Source of the DNA: Mobiluncus curtisii subsp. curtisii ATCC 35241 | GTDB lineage: Bacteria > Actinomycetota > Actinomycetes > Actinomycetales > Actinomycetaceae | Assembly: GCF_000146285.1 (NCBI RefSeq) | Contig: NZ_GL385912.1 | Coordinates: 1,805,251 to 1,869,250 of the forward strand | Length of the DNA stretch: 64,000 nt | Direction: 5' to 3' | Shown here: positions 19,447 to 27,377 of the stretch, piece by piece | Numbering within the stretch: the first letter of the stretch is position 1 | How the letters are laid out: each line of letters begins with the position of its first letter | Notes under the pieces: model-generated | The model's database searches: none | What the model saw: only the letters and a program-made list of their open reading frames with translations | Told to the model about the DNA's origin: nothing | Program-made: the position numbers and the translations under genes

Positions 19447-20028
19447 TCAGAATGGTACCGCGTCAGCCCCGACGCTAATCAAAGATTCCTCATCGGCAGC
19501 TTCCATTTCAACGTCTAATTCGTCAAGAATATCCGCACTCTCCACGAGGTCTGACTCCGTCTGCGCAAATCCCGTATCCCTCACGGTGTTCAAAGAGTCC
19601 GCGGGAATGTCGAACTTGCTCGATTTCGCAGAGTTTTCCTCGGCGCTGGTTTCCTTGGCATATTTGATGTTTATGGAAGGAGTATGTACCAGGTCTACCC
19701 CAATATGGGTCAGGTGCAGAGCCAGTTCTGGGCGTTTTTCGACGACGCCAGTCGTTTTATCGGCGTGTTCGTAAGTCCCGGGCACTAAACGTCCCTGCGC
19801 AACCACCGGATCGCCCTTGTGCAGCGATTCCGCAATGTTGACGGCGAAAGTCCCCCAAGCTTTGCAGTTGAACCACGTGGTTTCCCCGCTGGTCCAGTTG
19901 CCGTTAACATCACGATAACTGGCGTTGCAGGCCAGAGAGAATCGGACCCAGTGCGTACCGGCGGAGGTCTTGCGCAAAAATGGAGTGTTTCCCAAATATC
20001 CGCTTACTGTTACTGTCATGGAGCTCAT
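19447..20028 (-). CDS. ssb: Single-stranded DNA-binding protein
   Basis: Binds ssDNA through an N-terminal OB fold. The fold reads MTVTVSGYLGNTP, WVRFSLACNASY and TTWFNCKAWGTFAVNIAESLHKGDPVVAQGRL, with the usual Trp and Phe base-stacking residues. The C-terminal ~80 residues are acidic and disordered, ending in GADAVPF. This is a weakened form of the DDDIPF tip through which SSB recruits partners. No rps6 or rpsR genes flank it, so this may be a second SSB (SsbB-like) rather than the main one. That is inference from context. AAAGGA with seven-base spacing supports the ATG at 20028. Confidence 0.93.
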   Translation of the reverse strand: MSSMTVTVSGYLGNTPFLRKTSAGTHWVRFSLACNASYRDVNGNWTSGETTWFNCKAWGTFAVNIAESLHKGDPVVAQGRLVPGTYEHADKTTGVVEKRPELALHLTHIGVDLVHTPSINIKYAKETSAEENSAKSSKFDIPADSLNTVRDTGFAQTESDLVESADILDELDVEMEAADEESLISVGADAVPF

Positions 20029-20144
20029 TTTGTTTTCCTTTCCCGAACGCCTCTGCGCTCGTTACTGTCGATAGCTGTCAAGCAAACAGCTCTCAGTTCG
20101 AGGGTTTCGCAAAGGTTTGTCATGTCCAACTAAATATTTTTTTG

Positions 20145-20171
20145 CCTGTGGATAACCCTTTTATGCACAGG
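20145..20171. promoter_or_regulatory. Inverted pair of DnaA-box-like 9-mers
   Basis: The motif TGTGGATAA (20147-20155) exactly matches a DnaA box. TTATGCACA (20161-20169) is its inverted partner with one mismatch. Together they form 11-bp arms around CCCTT, with an A/T run immediately before (20131-20142). They lie between ssb and tRNA-Arg. They could regulate ssb, or be an ordinary inverted repeat. Confidence 0.45.
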
Positions 20172-20231
20172 GGAAAAAACCGCGGAAATAGGCTAAACTG
20201 GTCGAGTTAACAGATTTTGTTTAACCGGTAA

Positions 20232-20307
20232 GCCTTCGTAGCTCAATGGATAGAGCAACGGCCTTCTAATCCGTAGGTTGTGGGTTCGAGTCCCACCGAG
20301 GGCGCCA
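20232..20307 (+). tRNA. tRNA-Arg (anticodon TCT)
   Basis: Cloverleaf: acceptor GCCTTCG/CGAGGGC, D-arm GCTCAATGGATAGAGC, anticodon loop CTTCTAA and T-arm GTGGGTTCGAGTCCCAC, with CCA encoded. The anticodon stem ACGGC/TCCGT has a C-U mismatch at the loop-closing pair (31-39). Confidence 0.95.
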
Positions 20308-20382
20308 ACCCTCCCGAAATATACCGATACCGGTATTCAGTTTGTGGGGGAGGCTGACCATTGATAGGGAAAAATCACTAAA

Positions 20383-21594
20383 ATGGGGTTCGTGACTATG
20401 GAAAACCTTTTAGGCCCCGGCTCCCCCTCGTCTCTGCGCGTAGCGAACCAAAAGCGAGTTTTGTCTGCCATTATTGATGCCGGAGGGATTTCACAGGCCG
20501 AGATTAGCCGTCGCACCGGTCTGGCCCCCGCGACCGTTTCTAACATCGTTCGCGAACTGACCGAAGCCGAAATTTTGCGTCTGGCGGAGGCCGCATCAGG
20601 TCGACGCGGCAACACGATTGCGTTCGCCCCCGAAATTGGTTACGCCATGGGTGTGTCTCTGGAACGTGAACAGGTACGAGTCGGGATTGTCACTCTGGAT
20701 CACGAGATTGTGGATACGCAAGTCATCCCCCTTCCCCCAGAGGCTAACGCAACCATTAATAAGGAAATGTCAGTTGCCCTGTTCGACTCGATGATGGCAG
20801 CCAAGGGGCTGGAAAACGCTCAGATTGTGGCTGGTTGCATCGTAGTTGCCGATGCGGTGCGTTCGGATGGTCGCATGTCCAACTACACTTCCATGATTCC
20901 AGGACTTAACGGAATCAACCTGGAAGACATCGCTCAAGAAGTTTCCCCTTTCCCAATTCTGACCGAAAACGACGCGAATGCCGGGGCTTTAGCTGAGCAC
21001 ATGTGGGGAGTCGCAAAGGACGTCGATGATTTCGTCTATGTTGAAGCCTCGTCCGGGATTGGCGCCGGCATTATGGCAGGTGGCAAAATCTTGTACGGGA
21101 CCGGCGGGATTTCGGGAGAAATCGGACACTTCCCGATTCCGAGCCATCATGAGTTATGTAAATGTGGAGGCAGTGGCTGTCTGGAGATGATTGCCTCGGT
21201 CAGCGCGATTATGGCTTCGCTGCGCAGCTTGGAGATTCCAGTCCACACGCTGAGGGACCTCTATCGACTGATTGAAGAGGGCGACGTGCGGGTCACTCGG
21301 CGTATTCAAGAAGCCGGTCGTGCTATCGGTTACGTCTTGGCGCAAGTGTGCAACATTTTGAACCCAAAGATGATTGTTATCGGGGGCGAGCTGTCCTTTG
21401 CAGGCGAGAGTTTCTTAAACCAGATTCGGGAGACGATTAACCAATTCGCCCTGCCGGATTGCGCCGCCGACACAACGTTGCGTCTGAGCGCTTTAGGTTC
21501 GTCCGCTCCCCTGCGTGGCGCGATGGCGAAAGCAGTTTCGATGGTGGATCTTGACGTGATTTTGCAACGATTCCTGGCTGACGAAAGCAACTAA
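20383..21594 (+). CDS. ROK-family transcriptional regulator (NagC/Mlc-like)
   Basis: A sugar-responsive repressor by family. The N-terminal winged helix-turn-helix (ISQAEISRRTGLAPATVSNIVRELTEAEIL) occupies residues ~30-70. It is followed by an actin-like ROK domain with the sugar-binding ENDANAGALAEH and GIGAGIMAGGKILYGTGGISGEIGHFP, and the zinc-binding CKCGGSGCLE. The 403-aa length is that of regulators; plain ROK kinases lack the HTH. The start is uncertain between ATG 20383 and ATG 20398. No sugar genes are adjacent (orn follows), so the target is unknown. The N-acetylhexosamine operon at 46-54 kb is a conceivable but untested target. Confidence 0.88.
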   Translation: MGFVTMENLLGPGSPSSLRVANQKRVLSAIIDAGGISQAEISRRTGLAPATVSNIVRELTEAEILRLAEAASGRRGNTIAFAPEIGYAMGVSLEREQVRVGIVTLDHEIVDTQVIPLPPEANATINKEMSVALFDSMMAAKGLENAQIVAGCIVVADAVRSDGRMSNYTSMIPGLNGINLEDIAQEVSPFPILTENDANAGALAEHMWGVAKDVDDFVYVEASSGIGAGIMAGGKILYGTGGISGEIGHFPIPSHHELCKCGGSGCLEMIASVSAIMASLRSLEIPVHTLRDLYRLIEEGDVRVTRRIQEAGRAIGYVLAQVCNILNPKMIVIGGELSFAGESFLNQIRETINQFALPDCAADTTLRLSALGSSAPLRGAMAKAVSMVDLDVILQRFLADESN

Positions 21595-21659
21595 GCCTTT
21601 TGCTGGTTGGCGAAGATTTCGCCACCAGAAACAACTATTGAATGGGAGATGAGTACCGT

Positions 21660-22280
21660 ATGGGAAACAAAAAAACCGACCCGATGGTGTGGATTGATTG
21701 CGAGATGACCGGGCTCGATTTGCATGTTGACGAGCTGATTGAGGTCGCTGTGATTGTCACCGATGCCGAACTGAACCCGCTGGATTCCGGTATCGATTTG
21801 CTGATTAAGCCCAGCGCGACCGCGATGAATCACATGGGAGAATTTGTCCGCGAAATGCACACTAAGTCAGGGCTGTTGGCGAAACTTGATACCGGTTTGA
21901 GCGTGGAGGAAGCCGGTCGTCAAGTTCTGGACTACGTGAAACGCCTGGTCCCTGAACCCGGAAAAGCCCAGCTGGCGGGCAATTCGGTACATTCTGATAA
22001 AGCGTTCTTGGCGAAACAGATGCCGGAGCTCATCAACTGGTTGCACTATCGGATTATTGACGTGTCTACTCTGAAAGAACTGGCGATGCGCTGGTATCCA
22101 AAGGTGTACGGTTTAGCTCCGGAAAAAACCGGCAATCATCGAGCTTTGGGCGACATCATTGATTCCCTCAACGAACTGCGCTATTACCGTTCGGTACTGC
22201 TGCCGGCAGGCGAGGGTCCCAGCACGGAAGAACTGCAGAGTGCAGCCGCCCACATTTTGCAGACTTCGCCTTTCAAGTAA
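21660..22280 (+). CDS. orn: Oligoribonuclease
   Basis: Essential 3'-5' exonuclease that degrades 2-5-nt RNAs and pGpG. DEDDh motifs are intact: WIDCEMTGLD near the N-terminus, the HSDKAFLAKQMP block, and HRALGDI with the catalytic His near residue 154. The length is 206 aa from the ATG at 21660, for which GGGAG lies upstream. A start six codons earlier is possible. It ends about 130 bp before tRNA-His. Confidence 0.97.
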   Translation: MGNKKTDPMVWIDCEMTGLDLHVDELIEVAVIVTDAELNPLDSGIDLLIKPSATAMNHMGEFVREMHTKSGLLAKLDTGLSVEEAGRQVLDYVKRLVPEPGKAQLAGNSVHSDKAFLAKQMPELINWLHYRIIDVSTLKELAMRWYPKVYGLAPEKTGNHRALGDIIDSLNELRYYRSVLLPAGEGPSTEELQSAAAHILQTSPFK

Positions 22281-22410
22281 ACAGAGGTTTTTTGCACAAG
22301 TTCCCCCGGTAAGGCGGTAGGCAAACAACGGTTTCGCAGTAGGCGGGGCACGAGTTTCGCCTGAGCGGCAAAATCCGGTAAGATAGGGGGGTTGCTTTTC
22401 GCAAGCGATG

Positions 22411-22482
22411 GTGGCTGTAGTTCAGTGGTAGAGCACCTGATTGTGGTTCAGGATGTCGCGAGTTCGAATCTCGTCAGCCACC
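22411..22482 (+). tRNA. tRNA-His (anticodon GTG)
   Basis: Acceptor GTGGCTG/CAGCCAC, anticodon arm CCTGA-TTGTGGT-TCAGG and T-arm CGAGTTCGAATCTCG. A G at 22410 and a C at 22482 provide the G-1:C73 pair characteristic of tRNA-His. CCA is not encoded. Confidence 0.96.
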
Positions 22483-22493
22483 CGACTGAGAGA

Positions 22494-22533
22494 GCGTCTC
22501 AAGCCGAAAGCGAAGCTTTCGAGCTCGAGACGC
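22494..22533. repeat. Long hairpin, copy 1 of a 33-nt repeat
   Basis: The arms GCGTCTC...CGAAAGC and GCTTTCG...GAGACGC close on GAA. The 3' arm is part of a 33-nt repeat at 22507-22539, whose centre is the palindrome TCGAGCTCGA. Confidence 0.75.
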
Positions 22534-22587
22534 GAACGAGGGAGGGTATGCAAGGCGAGCGGAGCGAGTCCTTGCTAATACCCGGAC

Positions 22588-22620
22588 GCCGGTCAAGGCA
22601 TGCGCCTTGACCGGCTTTTT
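22588..22620 (+). terminator. Intrinsic terminator downstream of tRNA-His
   Basis: Perfect 12-bp stem GCCGGTCAAGGC / GCCTTGACCGGC with a four-base ATGC loop, followed by TTTTT. Confidence 0.9.
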
Positions 22621-22879
22621 CGTGTCTGCACAGCAGGCGGTGTCTCTCTCGGCAAGCGCGTCGTAAGCTTGCTTACGTAAGCGGCTTGTTGAGAGAGGCG
22701 CGCGGCGGGCGAAGCCCGCCACGAAAAAGCCGCAAGGCATTTGCCGCTTCGGCTAAGGGATGCGCAAGCCGACGTGAAAACGGCGGGTTGCGCACCCAGA
22801 CCTAGTGACAAAACGAGGAAATGGTGCGCAAGCCGCGCAGCAGGTTGAGCACCCAAAGACCGAGAATTTTTCCACTACA

Positions 22880-22912
22880 AAAGCGAAGCTTTCAAGCTTG
22901 AGACGCGAACGA
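22880..22912. repeat. Copy 2 of the 33-nt repeat
   Basis: 31 of 33 bases match the copy at 22507-22539. The two differences are symmetrical, so the central palindrome TCGAGCTCGA becomes TCAAGCTTGA and stays a perfect palindrome. The 5' hairpin arm present at copy 1 is missing here. Confidence 0.75.
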
Positions 22913-23221
22913 CCAATTTCACTTCTCCCGTACGCAATTCTCTATAGCCCGAATCATCCCTACCTGCATCTTTACCAAAGAGCGCATAGGCATGAACACA
23001 AATCCCACTTTGAAATCGGTCGTTCATGCACAGCGGGCATAGTTCTGCTGTACCCGAAATCCCCGATAACTCACGACGCATCATGACAGTAATCCATTCG
23101 CCCTGCTGCACTGGCACCATCACCGAGGCAACGTGTTCGCTGCAAACCCGGTATAAATCGACCGAAAATGTGTGAGGATAGGAGCGTCCACCCGATACGT
23201 TACCCCACGAAAGGACGCGCA

Positions 23222-24154
23222 ATGCTGCACGAAATTACTTTCCCCTCTTTCAACGAACGAGACACCGTTTACGGCTGGATTTACGTTCCGGCGGCGCAGC
23301 CGAAAGGCATTGTTCAGCTTGTTCACGGTTTCGGCGAGCATTCCCGCCGCTATCTGCACCTCATCGTCAATCTGTTGGAGGCAGGCTACATCGTGGCAGC
23401 TGACGACCACGTTGGCCACGGTAAAACCGCTGTCGAGAACGACCGTTGGGGCGACTGGGGCGACAAGGGCCCGCACACGATGATGGAGGACGAGCACCGC
23501 CTGTCCGTGCTTGTGAAAGAAAAATACCCAAACCTGCCACTGTTCTTTTTCGGTCACTCTATGGGCTCGATGATTGGACGAGACTACATGGTGAAATATG
23601 GCAACGAACTCGCGGGAATCACCCTGTGCGGCGTGACGGGGCGCTTCCCCGAAACGGACGCGGTGATAGCACGGCTGCAAGAGCTGGTGGCGGCTGGCGA
23701 GGGTGAAAACAGCGATCCCGGAATCATCCAGCAGTTCTTCGGCTTTTCTTTTGCCCGCATTCCCGAGGGCGTAAAGATTGGCAACGAGTGGATTTGTGAG
23801 GACCCTTACGTGCAAAAGGATCACGCCGAGGACCCTTTTGATGCCTTCACCAAGCCGACGTCGAACCGTTCCATGCTCGATTTCGCCCAGATGCTGAAAC
23901 AGGTCGAAGGTCCGCAGTGGGCGGAGGCGGTCCCCCAGGACCTGCCTGTTTACCTGATTGCCGGCTCTGAGGATCCCATCGGCATGTTCGGTACCGGGTT
24001 CATGGAGGTCGTGAACTGGCTGGAGGATACGGGACACCAGACCCAGGCGCAGCTCTATTTCGGATATCGCCACGAAATCCACAACTACACGGACATAAAA
24101 GACGAAGTAGCCTGGGGCATCATCGACTTCTTCGACGATATAGTCGCAGCCTAA
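23222..24154 (+). CDS. Alpha/beta hydrolase (monoacylglycerol lipase / serine aminopeptidase S33 type)
   Basis: Cytosolic serine hydrolase of about 310 aa. It has an oxyanion motif VHGFGEHSRRY near residue 35, the nucleophile elbow GHSMGS (Ser ~107), an acidic residue after VYLIAGSEDPIG and the catalytic His in YRHEIHNY near the C-terminus. This is the Hydrolase_4 (lysophospholipase-like) arrangement. AAAGGA lies upstream of the ATG at 23222, which overrules an earlier in-frame start in the leader. The substrate is not deducible; short acylglycerols or lysophospholipids are the usual family substrates. It stands alone between the hairpin-rich region and an AT-rich module. Confidence 0.88.
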   Translation: MLHEITFPSFNERDTVYGWIYVPAAQPKGIVQLVHGFGEHSRRYLHLIVNLLEAGYIVAADDHVGHGKTAVENDRWGDWGDKGPHTMMEDEHRLSVLVKEKYPNLPLFFFGHSMGSMIGRDYMVKYGNELAGITLCGVTGRFPETDAVIARLQELVAAGEGENSDPGIIQQFFGFSFARIPEGVKIGNEWICEDPYVQKDHAEDPFDAFTKPTSNRSMLDFAQMLKQVEGPQWAEAVPQDLPVYLIAGSEDPIGMFGTGFMEVVNWLEDTGHQTQAQLYFGYRHEIHNYTDIKDEVAWGIIDFFDDIVAA

Positions 24155-24273
24155 CTGCATTTAGGAAAAAAATTAATCATCTGGTGGCTAAGCGTCCAGA
24201 TTGGTTAAACCAACGATTAAAGATATGTAGGCATAGGTTACTCTGAGCACTCACGACATTACACGCCGAAAAT

Positions 24274-24335
24274 AGTGTATTTACACTTGAAATAACCCGC
24301 CGTAAAATAGGTATTATATTACTGGTGCGAACCAG
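24274..24335 (+). promoter_or_regulatory. Promoter region of the AT-rich gene pair
   Basis: An operator-like palindrome AGTGTA-TT-TACACT (24274-24287) abuts a TTGAAA hexamer. A TATTAT/TATATT region lies at about 24312-24319. A small hairpin CTGGT-GCGA-ACCAG (24322-24335) precedes the ribosome-binding site AGAAGGG. The -35/-10 assignment is tentative. Confidence 0.5.
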
Positions 24336-24349
24336 AAGGGATATTTCAA

Positions 24350-24547
24350 ATGATTAACGTTCCGCGTCGCCTAATTACCCTGGTCGCAGCGTTTATCCTA
24401 GGGTGTTCACTGGGCACATCCAGCACTTTTGCAGATGGTTTCAAGGGTGAGACAGGGCTCACCACCGCCACAACAGCGAAAAATGTAACCTCCACCCAAA
24501 ACTCCATAGTTTTGCTAAACAACAATGGAAAATACGAGGAGTTATAA
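24350..24547 (+). CDS. Small predicted secreted peptide, unknown function
   Basis: A 65-aa protein with a clear Sec signal peptide: a basic start (MINVPRR), hydrophobic core (LITLVAAFILGCSLG) and a likely cleavage after STFA, leaving a 36-residue Thr/Asn-rich mature peptide. The only Cys is in the hydrophobic core and there is no lipobox at the right place, so it is more likely released than lipidated. AGAAGGG precedes the ATG. It lies two bases upstream of a 476-aa unknown gene with similar AT-rich composition, so they form one unit. An alternative reading is that this is the signal-peptide end of a larger protein split by a frameshift before 24550. I do not recognise the sequence. Confidence 0.6.
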   Translation: MINVPRRLITLVAAFILGCSLGTSSTFADGFKGETGLTTATTAKNVTSTQNSIVLLNNNGKYEEL

Positions 24548-24549
24548 AC

Positions 24550-25980
24550 GTGAGCGAAATATTTATTGGATCCAACAATCCGTCGATATACACCCAGCAG
24601 ATTTCTCACACCAGAATCGATTCTACTTCAGAGTCGAATCTAAGCAATTCTCGTTTACGGGCTATTCTGGGAGACGTTATAGATATTAACAGCGAAGCGC
24701 ACTTTATCGCTGACGCTTTTAGTAATCTATCTAAAATTGATACTATTCTACACCGTTCAAAGGACTCACTAACTGAACTTGTCACAGATTACAATCATCG
24801 CCGGGATTTAATACTTAAAGCCTGCTCAGCAAATGAGGCCTATAAAGCTAACGAACATAAATTGTTAGAAGCTCTCGACTCTGAATTTAGGGAACGCATT
24901 TCTAGCTACGCCGACGATTGTGTCGGTCTCATCAACAACGTCGCCACCAAGGCGGCGTCTAGTGACGCCAGCTTGGTGGCTATGGATTGGATTTCCGGAT
25001 ATAAAGGTAGCGAAGGACTATTTCTGCGCGATTCAGAGGCTCACGGCATCAAAACCGATATCATCAGCTTCTTTACTCAGGCTCTCAGCGATTCAAAGGG
25101 GAACATCCCCACTGAAAACAACCAACGCTCTGATTATCATGGTCAATATCTCACTGCTGCAGACTTAACCGGATCGTCTTTTTTTCACAAGCTAGAAGTG
25201 TTCGCCCGCACAGTTTCATCCAAACAAATGCAGCAAGATAATCTCAGGATTAACGAAGCAAACGAACGTAAGAACCGTCCTCACAATGATGTACTTGCCG
25301 CTAAATATGCTTCATCCGATTGGCGCTGGGCTACACGCTTGGATATTAAAGTTTGGCAACATGATTACCAAATCGCCGCAGCACGCCTCGAAGATACTTC
25401 TCATTTAGACGGTTTTTCAGATGCGTTAAAACGTATTCTAGGTCGTTTTGACGCCTCCGCCAGTGTATATAACAAATATACCGGTCTTGATCCCGAAGAA
25501 GGTCCAAGCCTCGGTCTACAAATCGAAGATGCAGCGAACACCTTGGGTAAAACTACTCTCACGCAAGGTGCAGACACCTTTACAAAATACGTATCTCGCA
25601 TCGATACAATTGCAAATTCATTGTCTTCAAATCAAAAAGCTCTGTTGGGTGTAATGTATGCAGATGCAGAGTCTATCGGTAACGATAAAGCATTTCTCAA
25701 AGTAGATGCTTTTGCTAAAGCATTAGCGACTCATAACTTCCACGGCTTTAAACTTGGCAATATAGGAACCGTCAAAGGAGTACATTTACTCAATCAACTC
25801 CGATGGTATCTCGATGATGAATCTAGCACCGGCATTCCTCGGCCCAACTTCTCCAATTCACTCACGCTTAATGAACAGATGGCTATAATTACCAACAAAT
25901 ATTTACCTTGGATGGTGCAGTCAGAACCCACAAAAATGAAACTCGTTGACTCGGCACTACGGAAACTCCATAACCATTAG
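24550..25980 (+). CDS. Large hypothetical protein, AT-rich, partner of the secreted peptide
   Basis: An unrecognised 476-aa soluble protein. It starts at a GTG preceded by GAGGAG, two bases after the stop of the secreted-peptide gene. It is Ser/Asp/Asn-rich, has no membrane segment or signal peptide of its own, and looks mostly helical (SLTELVTDYNHRRDLILKAC; ALDSEFRERISSYADDC). Notable local sequences are DWRWATRLDIKVWQHDY and the C-terminal LPWMVQSEPTKMKLVDSALRKL. The base composition is clearly more AT-rich than the neighbours, suggesting transfer or a distinct origin. It could be exported with the peptide, an immunity or processing protein, or the body of a frameshifted secreted protein. 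None of these is demonstrated. Confidence 0.75.
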   Translation: MSEIFIGSNNPSIYTQQISHTRIDSTSESNLSNSRLRAILGDVIDINSEAHFIADAFSNLSKIDTILHRSKDSLTELVTDYNHRRDLILKACSANEAYKANEHKLLEALDSEFRERISSYADDCVGLINNVATKAASSDASLVAMDWISGYKGSEGLFLRDSEAHGIKTDIISFFTQALSDSKGNIPTENNQRSDYHGQYLTAADLTGSSFFHKLEVFARTVSSKQMQQDNLRINEANERKNRPHNDVLAAKYASSDWRWATRLDIKVWQHDYQIAAARLEDTSHLDGFSDALKRILGRFDASASVYNKYTGLDPEEGPSLGLQIEDAANTLGKTTLTQGADTFTKYVSRIDTIANSLSSNQKALLGVMYADAESIGNDKAFLKVDAFAKALATHNFHGFKLGNIGTVKGVHLLNQLRWYLDDESSTGIPRPNFSNSLTLNEQMAIITNKYLPWMVQSEPTKMKLVDSALRKLHNH

Positions 25981-26167
25981 AGGAACCTATTAGGTACACC
26001 CACACCCACCGGCATACCGCGTCGTAGCGAGCATCATCAATCATTGACCGACCGACAAATGCTATTTTAATCAAATTCAAACCTCGTCTTTGGTTTGGTA
26101 ACACCATCTTTATCTCATATATTGATACAGCTATCCGCTATATGGACAAAACGACTATAGTCGGAGC

Positions 26168-27241
26168 ATGACTACTCAAACAAATACTCGAACTGATAAC
26201 CAATCCGTAGCGCCAAAAGCGCTTACCCCCGAAGATCGCAGCGCCCTAAAGGCCGTGACGATTTTCCCAGTTCTGATTATTGCGGCAGCCCTGTGGGGAT
26301 TCTTTTCCCCCGCTACAGCTGGGATGCTTACTCCGCACGTCGCGATTCTTTTGGGTGTCATTATGTTCGGAATGGGTCTGACCCTAACGTTGCCGGATTT
26401 TCGTTTGGTATTCACCAGACCGTGGCCCATCCTGCTGGGTGTTGTCGCCCAATACGTCATCATGCCCGCACTAGCGGTATTAATCGTTACTGTGCTACGT
26501 CTCCCCGATGCCGTAGCTGTAGGTGTGATCCTGGTCGGATGCGCCCCCGGTGGCACCTCGTCGAACGTGATCTCTTACCTCGCGAAAGCTGACGTAGCTC
26601 TTTCCGTCACCATGACCGCGATTTCTACACTGCTAGCTCCCATGATGACCCCGCTGCTGACGCAGTGGCTGGCTGGTAAATATATGCCGTTGGATGCCGG
26701 GGCGATGGCGGTGAGCATCGTGAAGATGGTGCTGGTTCCCGTTGTGGCTGGCTTGGTGCTACGACTGGCTTTCCCCAAGTTCATCAACCGAATCCTGCCG
26801 GCTCTCCCCTGGATCTCTACCCTGGGTATTTCCGCGGTTTTAGCAGGTGTGGTCAGTGCCTCCGTAGACGCCATCAAGGCAACCGGGCTGCTGGTTTTGG
26901 TCGCGGTCATCCTGCATAACATGCTGGGTTACGGCGTGGGATACGGCTTCTCGAAGTTGCTGCGGGCGGATAACCGGGTGTCACGCACGGTCTCGATTGA
27001 AGTCGGGATGCAAAACTCTGGCATGGCTGCCACTCTGGCAAAGACCCACTTTGCGATGACTCCCGAAGCTGCCCTGCCCGGCGCTATCTTTTCCATCTGG
27101 CACAACCTGTCTGGGGCATTACTCTCGGTCATTTACCGTCGCATGGCTGAACGCGAAGCCGCTCGCAATGCCGAGACATCAACGAATAAATCCCCACAAC
27201 CTGAGAAAGAGGTTACGACCGCACCCGTAAGTGTGGGCTAA
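26168..27241 (+). CDS. BASS-family (bile acid:sodium symporter-like) transporter
   Basis: Integral membrane secondary transporter of the BASS superfamily with about ten membrane helices. The sodium-site motifs are present: GCAPGGTSSNVISYLAKADVAL in the first repeat and EVGMQNSGMAATL in the second. At 357 aa it has normal length plus hydrophilic tails; the N-terminal ~25 and C-terminal ~30 residues are polar. The substrate is unknown: family members carry bile acids, pantothenate, pyruvate or other organic anions. A purine-rich CGGAG precedes the ATG at 26168. A 15-bp hairpin follows the gene. Confidence 0.93.
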   Translation: MTTQTNTRTDNQSVAPKALTPEDRSALKAVTIFPVLIIAAALWGFFSPATAGMLTPHVAILLGVIMFGMGLTLTLPDFRLVFTRPWPILLGVVAQYVIMPALAVLIVTVLRLPDAVAVGVILVGCAPGGTSSNVISYLAKADVALSVTMTAISTLLAPMMTPLLTQWLAGKYMPLDAGAMAVSIVKMVLVPVVAGLVLRLAFPKFINRILPALPWISTLGISAVLAGVVSASVDAIKATGLLVLVAVILHNMLGYGVGYGFSKLLRADNRVSRTVSIEVGMQNSGMAATLAKTHFAMTPEAALPGAIFSIWHNLSGALLSVIYRRMAEREAARNAETSTNKSPQPEKEVTTAPVSVG

Positions 27242-27271
27242 ACAACAACCATACAAACAAAATTCTGGATT

Positions 27272-27306
27272 CAGATAGGGTCGTTCCCACAGAACGACCC
27301 TATCTG
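27272..27306. terminator. Hairpin downstream of the BASS transporter
   Basis: Perfect 15-bp stem CAGATAGGGTCGTTC / GAACGACCCTATCTG with a five-base loop. No U-tract follows on the plus strand. It lies between convergent genes and could terminate weakly or stabilise the mRNA. Confidence 0.6.
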
Positions 27307-27377
27307 GCAGTTAAACCGCCCGACCGACCCTTGTGACGTCTCACCGTTCACGCATGGAGACTCACCGCAGGCGGTCC

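Larger units (their letters stand above)
22483..23221. repeat. Hairpin-dense non-coding region behind tRNA-His
   Basis: No convincing gene. It contains a 40-base hairpin (22494-22533) and a terminator (22588-22620). It also has a long imperfect hairpin (22644-22697), a perfect 7-bp GGCGGGC-GAA-GCCCGCC hairpin (22706-22722), and a 13-nt inverted repeat CGGCTTTTTCGTG (22612-22624) / its complement (22720-22732) enclosing them. Two hairpins built on TGCGCAA (22757-22797 and 22823-22853) share the direct repeat TGCGCAAGCCG (22761 and 22825). The last ~120 bases hold the leader of the hydrolase gene. Confidence 0.75.

Noticed and set aside
20131-20171. Chromosomal replication origin
   Set aside because: Only two DnaA-box-like motifs, and no dnaA, dnaN, rpmH or gyr genes nearby.
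22494-22912. CRISPR-like array because of repeated units
   Set aside because: Only two copies about 370 bp apart, no regular spacers and no cas genes.
22875-23222. Minus-strand 115-codon frame with CPLC...CVHAY, zinc-finger-like
   Set aside because: It starts inside the ribosome-binding region of the hydrolase gene, has no ribosome-binding site of its own, and covers that gene's leader. The Cys/His spacing is probably chance.
23120-24160. Long 346-codon minus-strand frame
   Set aside because: It is antisense to the hydrolase, whose catalytic motifs are clear; the frame is a shadow produced by codon bias.
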